In this document: one piece after another, positions 34,897 to 43,115 of the stretch | Layout: each line of letters opens with the position of its first letter | Numbering within the stretch: position 1 is the first letter of the stretch | Source: Hyalangium gracile | GTDB lineage: Bacteria > Myxococcota > Myxococcia > Myxococcales > Myxococcaceae | Assembly (NCBI RefSeq): GCF_020103725.1 | Contig: NZ_JAHXBG010000007.1 | Coordinates: forward strand, 434,001 to 498,000 | Length of the DNA: 64,000 nucleotides | Reading direction: 5' to 3' | Notes under the pieces: generated by a model | Databases searched by the model: none | The model's input: only the letters and a program-made list of their open reading frames with translations | What the model was told of the DNA's origin: nothing | Translations under genes and position numbers: made by a program

Positions 34897-34930
34897 GGCC
34901 TCTCCCAGCTGCTGGGAGGGGCCGTTTCTT
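34897..34930 (+). terminator. Rho-independent terminator of the beta-oxidation operon
   Basis: Arms 34897-34909 and 34911-34923 are complementary over 13 positions with one G-U pair; in practice a stem of about 11 bp with a small loop forms. TTTCTT follows. It lies 37 bp after the thiolase stop. Confidence 0.85.
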
Positions 34931-34946
34931 CATGGAGGGAGTGTCC

Positions 34947-35477
34947 ATGCGAACGCGGCAGTGGGTAACGGTGATGGCGCTGGTGCTGGGCGCGGTGTCG
35001 AGCCTGGGGTGCGGCTCGGCCCGGGACGACCAGATGCTGACCTATTACTACAAGGGCACCAACACGACCCGCTCTCCGGACGGGCAGATCACGGCCAGGG
35101 GGGAGACCCTGCTGCGCCGGGTCTTCGATGGGCCCCGGAACGAGATCATCGAGAACGTGCTCACCCGGGACGAGCAGCAGGTGGTTCAGGAGAGCACCCT
35201 GACGTTCCGGGTGTCGGGCTGGTCCATGGTGGATCCCACCACGGGCTTCTCGGGCGAGCTCAAGGGTGACCCGTGGGACTGGGTCCAGTGGACGGTCACG
35301 GGGACGCTGCCGAACGGCCTCACCGTTCAGAGCACCAGCAGCATCAGCGAGAACAAGGTCATCGTGGACATGCGCTTCCTGAGCGGAGAGACGCTCCAGT
35401 CCACCCTGCGGCACGAGCTGGCCGCCGTCCTGGCGAACAGCTACGACGACCAGCGCGCGCAGTGGCTGCCCGAGTAG
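34947..35477 (+). CDS. Small lipoprotein, function unknown
   Basis: A 176-aa predicted lipoprotein: basic MRTRQW, a hydrophobic stretch, then VSSLGC with Cys22 as lipidation site. The mature part is rich in beta-strand-forming residues (QVVQESTLTFRVSGWSMVD, LPNGLTVQSTSSISENKVIVDMRF). It alternates Thr/Ser/Val without further Cys, suggesting a small beta-sandwich or lipocalin-like fold. No family was recognised. ATG 34947 follows GGAGGGAG. It lies just after the thiolase terminator, so it is expressed separately or by read-through. Confidence 0.7.
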   Translation: MRTRQWVTVMALVLGAVSSLGCGSARDDQMLTYYYKGTNTTRSPDGQITARGETLLRRVFDGPRNEIIENVLTRDEQQVVQESTLTFRVSGWSMVDPTTGFSGELKGDPWDWVQWTVTGTLPNGLTVQSTSSISENKVIVDMRFLSGETLQSTLRHELAAVLANSYDDQRAQWLPE

Positions 35478-35489
35478 CGGGGGCCGTGC

Positions 35490-37739
35490 TCAGTTGTTCG
35501 AGTAGAAGAGGCCGAGCTGCCCCGGCAGCCGCCGGAACTCCAGGGCGGGCATGTCGTCGCTGTTGTAGAAGGCGGGGGAGCGCGAGGAGAGCTCCTGGAG
35601 CGTCTCGTCGCCCATCAGCACCAGCCGCTCGAAGCCCGCCAGCCCGTCCTGGATGCCGATGGTCCCCAAGAGCGCCCGGCCTCCGTCGTAGCGCTGCATG
35701 AACAGCTCGCGCTGGTGGGGCTGGAGCGGCTCCACCGAGGCGATGACCGTCAGCCCGTTGCCGTACGCGGGGATGCCCTTCACGTGGGGGAACACCTCGC
35801 GGATGCCGTGGTAGAGCGAGGCCATGTCCGGCCCGAAGATGTGCTGCGCCAGCACGCCTCCGGGCTTCAGGCGGGAGCGGGCCAGGGCGTAGAACTCGCG
35901 GCTGAAGAGGCTCGAGGAGCCCGGCAGGTACGGGTCCGAGACGTTGATCGAGATGATGTCGTAGCGCTCGGTGGCCGTGGCCAGGAAGTGCCGCCCGTCG
36001 GTGACGTGGATCTGCACGCGCGGGTTGGAGAAGTAGTCGTGGTTGCCCGGGCTGAACAGCTTCGCGTGCTCCACGAGCGCCGGGACGATCTCCACCGCCT
36101 CGATGGAGCCCACCTCCGCCACGCGCGAGAAGGCGCCCGCGGTGATGCCGTAGCCCGAGCCGATGACCAGCGCCTTCTCCAGCTTCGGCGCGTAGAGGAT
36201 GGGCAGGAAGGCCTGGGACTCCTGCACGTACTGCGTGCTGGCGTCTCCATAGAGGTAGACGAGGTCCGTCCGGTTGTTCAGCACGCGCAGCTTGCTGTCA
36301 TCCACGCGCACCACGCTGAAGATGCCGTGGGCGTCCTCGGTCCGGACGATGGCCTTCTCGGCATCCACCACCGGCGGCACCTCGAGGCTCTTGGGCGCGA
36401 TGATGGCCAGGAAGCCGAGCACCGCCACTCCGCCGAGCGCATGGTCCGCGAGCTTGAACTGGGGACGGAACGCGTACGCCAGCCCCGCCAGGGCGATCAG
36501 CAGCAGCACGGAGTTGAAGGCGATGAGGCCGTTGGAGCCGATGAGGTTGATGAGGATGTAGCCGCTCGCCAGCGAGCCCACGAGGCTGGCCAGCGTGTTC
36601 ATGCCGTACACCAGCCCCACCCAGCTGGCCCCGTTCGTCACTCCGGCGGGCCGCGCCGCGAGCGTCAGCGGGAAGATGAGCCCGAGCGTCGTCGCCGGGA
36701 ACACCACCATCAGCAGGATGAAGAGGACCACCAGCCCCGGCTCCTTGGGCTGGAAGGCCGAGCGCTCCAGCAGCAGCGCGGCCGAGAAGGAGATCAGCGT
36801 CAGCGAGCACGCGTACAGCAGGATGCGCCACAGCGGCGTGGACCCGCGTAGCATGGCGCTGCTCATGCGCGCCGCCTGGCCCATGAAGAGCAGGATGATG
36901 GCCAGGGTGATGCTCGTCACGTAGATGCGGTTGCCGAAGCACAGTGACAGGAAGCGCGTCCAGGTGATCTCGCAGGAGAGCGCGACGAAGCCCGAGAAGA
37001 TGGCGAGCGCCAGCATCAGCGGGCGGCTGAGCATCCGCCCCTCGGCGGTGTCGGCAGCGCTGGGGGCGGGTTCCTCGACGGCGGCCTCGGTGGCGGGCGG
37101 GAAGAAGCGGTTGGTCAGCAGGGCGACGGCGAAGATGAGGACGTTGATCGCCGTGGCGACCGCTCCGGCTCGGATGCAGCCAAAGTAGTAGATGAGGAAG
37201 AAGCTGGAGATGATGCTCCCCGTGGCCGCGCCGATGGTGTTGATGCCGTAGAGGGCGGACACCTGCCGGCGGTCCGGGACGAGCTGGCTCAACAGCGGCA
37301 GCGTCATCCCCATGAGCACCGTGGGAACGCCGATGAGCGCCAGGCACACCGTCACCTGCGCGGCCATCCGCGACACCAGCGGCGCCGTGGGCGAGCCGGA
37401 CATCGACAGGTAGAAGTCCTGGTGGGTGAAGAGCGTCCAGGTGACGAGCAGCGCGCTGAGCCCCACCAGCAGCTCCACCGTGCCGTAGGCCGCCAGCGGG
37501 CTCTGGGCCAGCTTCCGGCCGTTCTTCAGCAGCCGGGACATGGCCAGGCTCCCCAGCGCCAGCCCGAGCATGAAGACGGTGATGACGCTGGCCATCGAGT
37601 AGATGGTGCTGCCGAGGATGATGCTGAAGCCGCGCAGCCAGATGATCTGGAAGATGAGCGACGTCATCCCCGTGCAGAACAGGAGCGCGCACAGGAAGCG
37701 GAAGCGAGAACGGCTGAGTGTGGCGGGAGCGTCGTTCAT
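35490..37739 (-). CDS. Membrane-embedded spermidine synthase-like fusion protein 1
   Basis: A 749-aa fusion. Residues about 1-450 hold some 12-14 membrane helices of transporter-like character (GMTSLIFQIIWLRGFSIILG start, with internal repeat structure). Residues about 460-730 form an aminopropyltransferase/SAM-type Rossmann domain: VIGSGYGITAGAF (motif I), SIEAVEIVPAL with the acidic ribose ligand, VTDGRHFL and ISINVSDPYL. Related proteins are annotated as fused MFS/spermidine synthase, but enzymatic activity and substrate are largely unproven. It overlaps the upstream paralogue by 4 bp (37736-37739), so the two are translated together. Confidence 0.85.
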   Translation of the reverse strand: MNDAPATLSRSRFRFLCALLFCTGMTSLIFQIIWLRGFSIILGSTIYSMASVITVFMLGLALGSLAMSRLLKNGRKLAQSPLAAYGTVELLVGLSALLVTWTLFTHQDFYLSMSGSPTAPLVSRMAAQVTVCLALIGVPTVLMGMTLPLLSQLVPDRRQVSALYGINTIGAATGSIISSFFLIYYFGCIRAGAVATAINVLIFAVALLTNRFFPPATEAAVEEPAPSAADTAEGRMLSRPLMLALAIFSGFVALSCEITWTRFLSLCFGNRIYVTSITLAIILLFMGQAARMSSAMLRGSTPLWRILLYACSLTLISFSAALLLERSAFQPKEPGLVVLFILLMVVFPATTLGLIFPLTLAARPAGVTNGASWVGLVYGMNTLASLVGSLASGYILINLIGSNGLIAFNSVLLLIALAGLAYAFRPQFKLADHALGGVAVLGFLAIIAPKSLEVPPVVDAEKAIVRTEDAHGIFSVVRVDDSKLRVLNNRTDLVYLYGDASTQYVQESQAFLPILYAPKLEKALVIGSGYGITAGAFSRVAEVGSIEAVEIVPALVEHAKLFSPGNHDYFSNPRVQIHVTDGRHFLATATERYDIISINVSDPYLPGSSSLFSREFYALARSRLKPGGVLAQHIFGPDMASLYHGIREVFPHVKGIPAYGNGLTVIASVEPLQPHQRELFMQRYDGGRALLGTIGIQDGLAGFERLVLMGDETLQELSSRSPAFYNSDDMPALEFRRLPGQLGLFYSNN

Positions 37740-40477
37740 GGCGTCTCAGTGGCGGCGAGCCGGGAGTAGGGGGCGAGCGTGCGGACCCGCTCGATGTACT
37801 TGTGGGCCTCGGTCTTGTCACCTCTCTGGAGGGCCAGACGCGCGAGCGCCTCGGCCACGGCGAGGTCCGAGGGGTTGTAGCGGCTGGCTTCTTCCAGGAG
37901 CCCCCGGGCCTTCTCGGGCTCCAGCGGAGGCTGCACCTTCGCGGCGAGCCCCAGCACCTGCGCCATCCACACGGCGGAGGCGTGGTGGCGGGGGTACACC
38001 TCGAGCGCTCGCCGGAAGTCGGCCGTCAGGGGCTCGGCATTCGCCAGCACCTCCGCCGGGGGGCGGGCGCCGAACCGGTCGAGCGCCTGGACACCTTGGA
38101 GGAAGAGCTGATCCGCTTCGTGGATGCGTTGGGCCTCTTCGGTCAGCGACTGCAAATCCTGGCTCGGCGGGGCGCCGTCCTTCACGTGGGCGAAGACGGA
38201 GCCCGGCGGGTACGAGATGATCTGCCGGACGGCGGAGTCGATCTCGGCGGGCGGCTCCTGGGGGAGGAAGTCCAGCACGGGGTTCATGTCCCGGTTCACC
38301 ATCGGCACGCGCTCGGCGATGTCCTTCAGACGGTCCGGACCCGCGCGGAAGCTGGCGAAGAAGAGCCCCGGCGAGTCCCAGCCGAACGCGCTCAGGTCCT
38401 CTCGCGCCACCCGCTCGTACTTCTGCCGCCAGGCCGCCAGGTCGATGGTCGCCTCGTCCCGGAAGCCGATGAGGAAGGCCTCCTGCGTGTTGAGGCCCAG
38501 CGGCAGCCACAGCAGGCTCTGGGGGAAGACCTGCTGGAAGGTCTTCAGGATGACCATCGCCTTGGTGGTGCCCGAGTTGAGCGGCAGCCAGGCGAGCGCC
38601 ACGCCTCCGGGGCGGAGGTGCCGGCGCGCCTCGCGGAAGTGCTCCTCCGTGTAGAGCCGGAGGCTGCCCTCGCTGGCGAGGATCATCGAGTCCGACATGA
38701 TGACGTCGTACTGCTCCGGGCTCATCTTCAGGAAGTGCCGGCCGTCCATCACGTCCACGCGCACGTTGGGCTTGCTGCTCGCGTGCTCGTTGAGGGCGCC
38801 GAAGTACTGCTCGGCCATGGGGACCATGTTCTCGTCGAGCTCGACGAGGTGGAGCAGCTCCGGCTGGTAGAGCAGCAGGGTGCGCGCGAGCTCTCCCACG
38901 CCGTAGCCAATCTCCAGCACCCGCTGCGGGTTCGGGTGGACGAGCATGGGCAGGTGCGCCTGGAGCTTCTGGGTCTGCCGCCGCGCGGGCACCGTCTCGC
39001 CGGACTGGAAGGGCCCACCCAGCAGGACGCGCTCGCCCTGGGGGTTCTCGGCCACGAGCACCGGCTGCAGGCTGCTCTCCTGCTGCGCGATGATGCGGAA
39101 GTCGGGGCGGAGGCTGACGTGCTCGTAGTAGCGGGTGAGCCAGTCGCTGCTGAACCAGACCCCCAGCCCGACCACCGCGAGCCCCACGCCCGTCCCCAGC
39201 CATCGGGTGCTCAGCGGGCGGAGCGAGAAGCCCGCAACGCCCGCGGCGATGGCGAGGTTGAGCCCCGCGACAAGCAGGAGGCTGCCCGAGGTGCCAATCA
39301 CGGGGAAGAGGACGAAGCCGGTCAGGAACGAGCCCAGCACCGAGCCGATGGTGTTGGCCGAGTAGATGCTGCCGACGGTCCGGCCGAGCAGGCGCAGCGG
39401 CCCCGCGTGGAGCTTGCCCGCCAGGGGGAAGAGGCCGCCCAGCAGCAGGGTCATGACGAAGAGGATGAGGAAGCCCGCGACCATGCTGACCGTCCGGTTC
39501 CCCGCTCCGCTGATCAGGGACAGCAGCGGCAGGCTGAGCAGCCCGAGGAAGCCCAGCACGGCTTCGAAGACCACGAACAGCCTGAGGTCGCTCAGGCCGG
39601 CGGGGCTCCAGCGGCTGAAGGCCAGGCTGCCGAGGCTGATGCCCAGCAGGTACACGGACAGGACGCAGGCGAACGTGGTGAGCCGGCCCAGCAGGAGGAA
39701 GTCGAGCAGGCGGAACCAGATGACCTCGTACGCCAGCGCGCAGAAGCCGGAGAGGGCGAAGGCGGGCAGGAGGATGCGGCCGTCGAGCGTCTCTCCCCGC
39801 TCTGGAGGAAGGGGAGGGGCCGCGGGAGCCTCGGTGTCGGCACGCCGCGCGGAGATCTCCCGGCGGGCCAGGAGCAGGGCCGCGGCGCCCGTGACGGCAT
39901 TGAGCGCGAGCGCGAGGTGATAGCCGGCCTCGTAGCCCAGCACCCACACCAGCGCGATCATCAGGATGGAGCCCGCGGCGGCTCCCAGGGTGTTGATGGA
40001 GTAGAGCTGGCCCAGCTGGGCCTTCAGCCCTTTGTCACGGTCCACCACGTACCGGGCGAGCACGGGCAGGGTGCCCCCGATGAGCGTGGCGGTGAGCGAG
40101 ACGAAGACGAAGGCGATGAGGAAGACGAGCCACTTGACCGTGGCCTGTGGTGCCCAGGCGTAGAGGGCCGAGTAGAGCGCTTCGATGTGGCGGAAGGCGT
40201 AGAACGCGATGAGCCCGCTGAAGACTACGCCTAGCTCCAGCAGTCCATAGGTGCGCAGCGGCCGGGTCTGCCGGTCCGCGAGCCTGCCGAAGAGGTACGC
40301 GCCCAGCCCCATGCCGAGCATGAACGCCGTGATGACGGCGGTGACGCTGTGGGAGGTGCCCCCGAGCAGGTACGTGAAGATGCGCGTCCAGAGGACCTCG
40401 AAGAGGATCCCCGAGAGGCCCGAGACGAAGAAGAGACGCAGCACCCAATGCTGCGCGGTGGGGACGGGGGCGGCCAT
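37736..40477 (-). CDS. Membrane-embedded spermidine synthase-like fusion protein 2 with TPR tail
   Basis: A 913-aa paralogue of the gene downstream. Its N-terminal membrane region has about 12-14 helices (FVSGLSGILFEVLWTRIFTYLLG opens it). The spermidine-synthase-like domain follows at about 480-700 (VLEIGYGVGELARTLL, LHLVELDENM, VMDGRHFL, YDVIMSDS). A helical C-terminus (about 760-913) has TPR-like periodicity (AVAEALARLALQRGDKTEAHKYIERV). The GxGxG motif is altered to GYGVG, and the catalytic acid region reads MSDSMI. ATG 40477 begins at the first helix; an upstream in-frame ATG at 40603 would add 42 uncharacteristic residues. Confidence 0.85.
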   Translation of the reverse strand: MAAPVPTAQHWVLRLFFVSGLSGILFEVLWTRIFTYLLGGTSHSVTAVITAFMLGMGLGAYLFGRLADRQTRPLRTYGLLELGVVFSGLIAFYAFRHIEALYSALYAWAPQATVKWLVFLIAFVFVSLTATLIGGTLPVLARYVVDRDKGLKAQLGQLYSINTLGAAAGSILMIALVWVLGYEAGYHLALALNAVTGAAALLLARREISARRADTEAPAAPPLPPERGETLDGRILLPAFALSGFCALAYEVIWFRLLDFLLLGRLTTFACVLSVYLLGISLGSLAFSRWSPAGLSDLRLFVVFEAVLGFLGLLSLPLLSLISGAGNRTVSMVAGFLILFVMTLLLGGLFPLAGKLHAGPLRLLGRTVGSIYSANTIGSVLGSFLTGFVLFPVIGTSGSLLLVAGLNLAIAAGVAGFSLRPLSTRWLGTGVGLAVVGLGVWFSSDWLTRYYEHVSLRPDFRIIAQQESSLQPVLVAENPQGERVLLGGPFQSGETVPARRQTQKLQAHLPMLVHPNPQRVLEIGYGVGELARTLLLYQPELLHLVELDENMVPMAEQYFGALNEHASSKPNVRVDVMDGRHFLKMSPEQYDVIMSDSMILASEGSLRLYTEEHFREARRHLRPGGVALAWLPLNSGTTKAMVILKTFQQVFPQSLLWLPLGLNTQEAFLIGFRDEATIDLAAWRQKYERVAREDLSAFGWDSPGLFFASFRAGPDRLKDIAERVPMVNRDMNPVLDFLPQEPPAEIDSAVRQIISYPPGSVFAHVKDGAPPSQDLQSLTEEAQRIHEADQLFLQGVQALDRFGARPPAEVLANAEPLTADFRRALEVYPRHHASAVWMAQVLGLAAKVQPPLEPEKARGLLEEASRYNPSDLAVAEALARLALQRGDKTEAHKYIERVRTLAPYSRLAATETP

Positions 40478-40674
40478 GTGGGTCAGGCGAGGATGCCACA
40501 GGAGAAGGCTCCTCCGCCCGGCTGGTTGCTGGGCATTCGTGGGCCTCTCCCGAAACAGGGCTGTATCGGGGGCGTGGGGGCATCTCCATTCCCGATGGGG
40601 CACATCAAAACAATTCGCTGCCGTGGGGGGCGCCCAGGAAGCACCTTTACAGGCAAGGAAGCGGGAGGTGCCCA

Positions 40675-41763
40675 GTGACGGATTCCAGCTCGTGGCGCAG
40701 GTTCGCGGCTCGGCTCGGGGTGGAGCACTCGATCATCCAGGCTCCCATGGGCGGAGGAATCACCACGCCCGAGCTGGTCGCCGAGGTCTCGAATGCCGGG
40801 GCGCTGGGCTCCATCGGAGCTTCCTATCTGCCTCCCGAGGAGCTCATCCGGCAGGCGCGAGCGGTACGCGCGCTCACGCAGCGCCCGTTCGCCATCAACC
40901 TGTTCGCTCCCGTGAGCGCGGAGACGAAGGTCGATCCGGCTCCCATGCTGGAGCGCCTGGCGCGCTACCACCAGCAGCTCGGCTTGCCGGCGCCCCAGGT
41001 GACGGCGACCGCGCTTCCCGACTTCTTCGAGCAGGTCGAGGCGGTGCTCGAGTCCGGTCCGACGCTCTTCAGCTTCACGTTCGGCATTCCCCCGGCCCGC
41101 GTGCTCGAGTCGTTCAAGTCGAAGGGCATCCTGGTGGCGGGAACGGCCACGAGCGTCCAGGAGGCTCGGCAGCTCGAGGCGGCGGGGGTGGACTTCATCG
41201 TCGCCCAGGGCGCGGAGGCGGGGGGCCATCGAGGCACCTTCGCCGTTCCGTTCGAGGCCGGCCTGGTCGGGACGATGGCGCTCGTTCCCCAGGTCGTCGA
41301 CGCCGTGCGGCTGCCGGTCATCGCGAGCGGAGGAATCATGGACGGCCGTGGCATCGTGGCCTCGCGCGTGCTCGGGGCGAGCGGCGTGCAGCTCGGCACG
41401 GCCTTCATGACGTGTCGCGAGGCAGGCACCGCGCCGGCCCACAAGGCCGCGCTGCGCTCGGCGCGGGATGATGCGACACGGATCACCCGCGCTTTCACGG
41501 GCCGCCCGGGCCGCATGATCTCCAACGAGTTCATCGAGGCGCTTGCGGGCAGCGAGGCCATCCTCCCATTCCCCGCGCAGCACTACGCCACGGTGGCCTT
41601 GAGGGGCGCGGCGGCGAAGCAGGGAGAGACGCGCTTCATGGCGCTCTGGGCGGGCCAGGCGGCGTCGCTGACGCGCGACATGTCCGCCGCGGAGCTCGTT
41701 CGGGCCCTGGTCGCCGAGTCCGAAGGAGCCGCCGCGTCGGCCCTGCGCGAGTCGCACTCCTGA
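40675..41763 (+). CDS. Nitronate monooxygenase family (NMO/2-nitropropane dioxygenase)
   Basis: A 362-aa FMN-dependent TIM-barrel enzyme. It has the N-terminal IIQAPMGGGITTPELVAEVS (flavin phosphate loop), INLFAP, and GVDFIVAQGAEAGGHRGTF with the His-rich signature used by nitronate monooxygenases. VIASGGIMDGRGI and GASGVQLGTAFMTCREA bind FMN near the C-terminus. These enzymes oxidise alkyl nitronates such as propionate-3-nitronate, though some relatives are enoyl reductases. GTG 40675 has GGGAGG upstream. It is divergent from the spermidine-synthase pair and starts a same-strand group with the next two genes. Confidence 0.88.
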   Translation: MTDSSSWRRFAARLGVEHSIIQAPMGGGITTPELVAEVSNAGALGSIGASYLPPEELIRQARAVRALTQRPFAINLFAPVSAETKVDPAPMLERLARYHQQLGLPAPQVTATALPDFFEQVEAVLESGPTLFSFTFGIPPARVLESFKSKGILVAGTATSVQEARQLEAAGVDFIVAQGAEAGGHRGTFAVPFEAGLVGTMALVPQVVDAVRLPVIASGGIMDGRGIVASRVLGASGVQLGTAFMTCREAGTAPAHKAALRSARDDATRITRAFTGRPGRMISNEFIEALAGSEAILPFPAQHYATVALRGAAAKQGETRFMALWAGQAASLTRDMSAAELVRALVAESEGAAASALRESHS

Positions 41764-41793
41764 CGTCGAGAGCGGGCGGGGTAGAATCCCCCC

Positions 41794-42444
41794 ATGCGCT
41801 TCCAGCCACCCTGGAGTGGGGCCTTTCGCCTCCAGACCTTCGTCCACCGCACACCCGAGGCCCTGCCGCCCGATGCGGTCGAGTCCATCCGGTCAGCCAT
41901 CCTGGGCTCCTCGCTGCTCGGAGCGAGCAACCTGACGGAGCAGTTCTCGGGCACCTATGGCTTCTCCATCTCCTTCCGGCGCGAGGCCCTGGCCGAGGTG
42001 ACGGCCCGGTTCCCCGCCTTCGCTCCCTTCCTCGAGGCCGCGCTCCTGCCGGACTGCAATGCGTTCCTGCTCAACCCGCTCCTCATCCAGAACGGACGCG
42101 GCGTGGGGGCGCACATCGATCGAAGCCTGAACTTCTATGGAGAGAGCATCGGCTGCCCGCTCGCCGTGAGCGTCCTCTATGTCCAGGTGCCGGAGCACCT
42201 CGCGGGAGGAGAGCTGCGGCTCTATCACCGTGGCAGGCGTGTGGCGGCACTGTCCCCCATGCCGAGAGCCCTGGTGACGTTCCGAGGGGACATGATGCAC
42301 GAGGTGGCGGCGGTCGAGGCCGGAGCCCCGGAGCTCTCGGGGGCACGCATCAGCCTGGTGGTCGAGCAGTACCGCGTGCCCGAGGCCCTGAAGGCGGAGG
42401 TGCCTCACTTCCAGGTGCGCAACCGGACGGGAGCGCTGGCATGA
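41794..42444 (+). CDS. 2-oxoglutarate/Fe(II)-dependent oxygenase family protein
   Basis: A 216-aa double-stranded beta-helix protein with the iron triad His107-x-Asp109 (GVGAHIDRSL) and His169 (GDMMHEVAAV). Arg185 in SGARISLVVEQYR is the expected 2-oxoglutarate carboxylate ligand, 16 residues after the last His. LAVSVLYVQVPEHLAGGELRLYH is the core strand pattern of prolyl-hydroxylase-like enzymes. A substrate cannot be assigned. It is 30 bp after the nitronate monooxygenase and overlaps the next gene by 4 bp, so the three may be one operon. Confidence 0.8.
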   Translation: MRFQPPWSGAFRLQTFVHRTPEALPPDAVESIRSAILGSSLLGASNLTEQFSGTYGFSISFRREALAEVTARFPAFAPFLEAALLPDCNAFLLNPLLIQNGRGVGAHIDRSLNFYGESIGCPLAVSVLYVQVPEHLAGGELRLYHRGRRVAALSPMPRALVTFRGDMMHEVAAVEAGAPELSGARISLVVEQYRVPEALKAEVPHFQVRNRTGALA

Positions 42445-43103
42445 GCGAGCTGGTGATGGACAGGTGGATGCCTCAGTCGCCGGAGGAGCTCTTCACGGCC
42501 TTCGAGGATCCGTTCCGGCTGCGGCGGTGGTACGGCGCGCCTCCGGGCTGCCACCGCCTCGGGGCGGATGGCAACGTGGCGCCGGGCGAGCCGTTTCGAG
42601 TGGAGCTGATCGACGCGCAGGGAGCCCGCTTCGCGCAGCTGGGCCGCGTCCTGTCCGTGGTGCCGGGCGAAGAGCTCGTGATGGAGATGGCCTGGGAAGG
42701 AGGAGACTTTGGTCCGGAGACGACGCGCGTCTCGCTCACCTTCCAGCCCGTGGATGGAGGCACGCGGCTCGAGTTGCTGCAGGGCCCGTTCTCGAGTCCC
42801 GAGGCGCTCGAAGCGCACCGTGCCTACTGGAACGCGAACCTGGCGCGGCTGGCCCGGGTCGCCGCCGGGGAAGCCGTGCCCTGCTTCGAGGAGTTCTGGG
42901 AGGAGTCGCTCGGCTTTGGCGATCCGCTCGGCATGGCCGCCTACGCCGTGCTCGCTGGCATCCGGGAGGCCGGTGCACCGCCCGAGGTCATCTCCCAGCT
43001 CGAGGAGACGCTCTACAGCCACCTCGCTCGCCTGCCGGAGGACACGGCGGGGGTGCTGGGGGCGGTGCTCCGCTGGCGGCTCAAGGAGCTCTCCTCTCCC
43101 TGA
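42441..43103 (+). CDS. SRPBCC / AHSA1-like domain protein
   Basis: A 220-aa protein. The first about 140 residues match the START-like SRPBCC fold of the AHSA1 group: DRWMPQSPEELFTAFEDPFRLRRWYGAP, GEPFRVELIDAQGARFAQLGRVLSVVPGEELVMEM, then TTRVSLTFQPVDGGTRLELLQGPF. The final 80 residues form an added helical region (FEEFWEESLGFGDPLGM, ISQLEETLYSHLARLPEDTA). SRPBCC proteins bind hydrophobic ligands; the ligand here is unknown. It is translationally coupled to the oxygenase through an ATGA overlap at 42441-42444. Confidence 0.78.
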   Translation: MSELVMDRWMPQSPEELFTAFEDPFRLRRWYGAPPGCHRLGADGNVAPGEPFRVELIDAQGARFAQLGRVLSVVPGEELVMEMAWEGGDFGPETTRVSLTFQPVDGGTRLELLQGPFSSPEALEAHRAYWNANLARLARVAAGEAVPCFEEFWEESLGFGDPLGMAAYAVLAGIREAGAPPEVISQLEETLYSHLARLPEDTAGVLGAVLRWRLKELSSP

Positions 43104-43115
43104 GCCGAAGCGGCG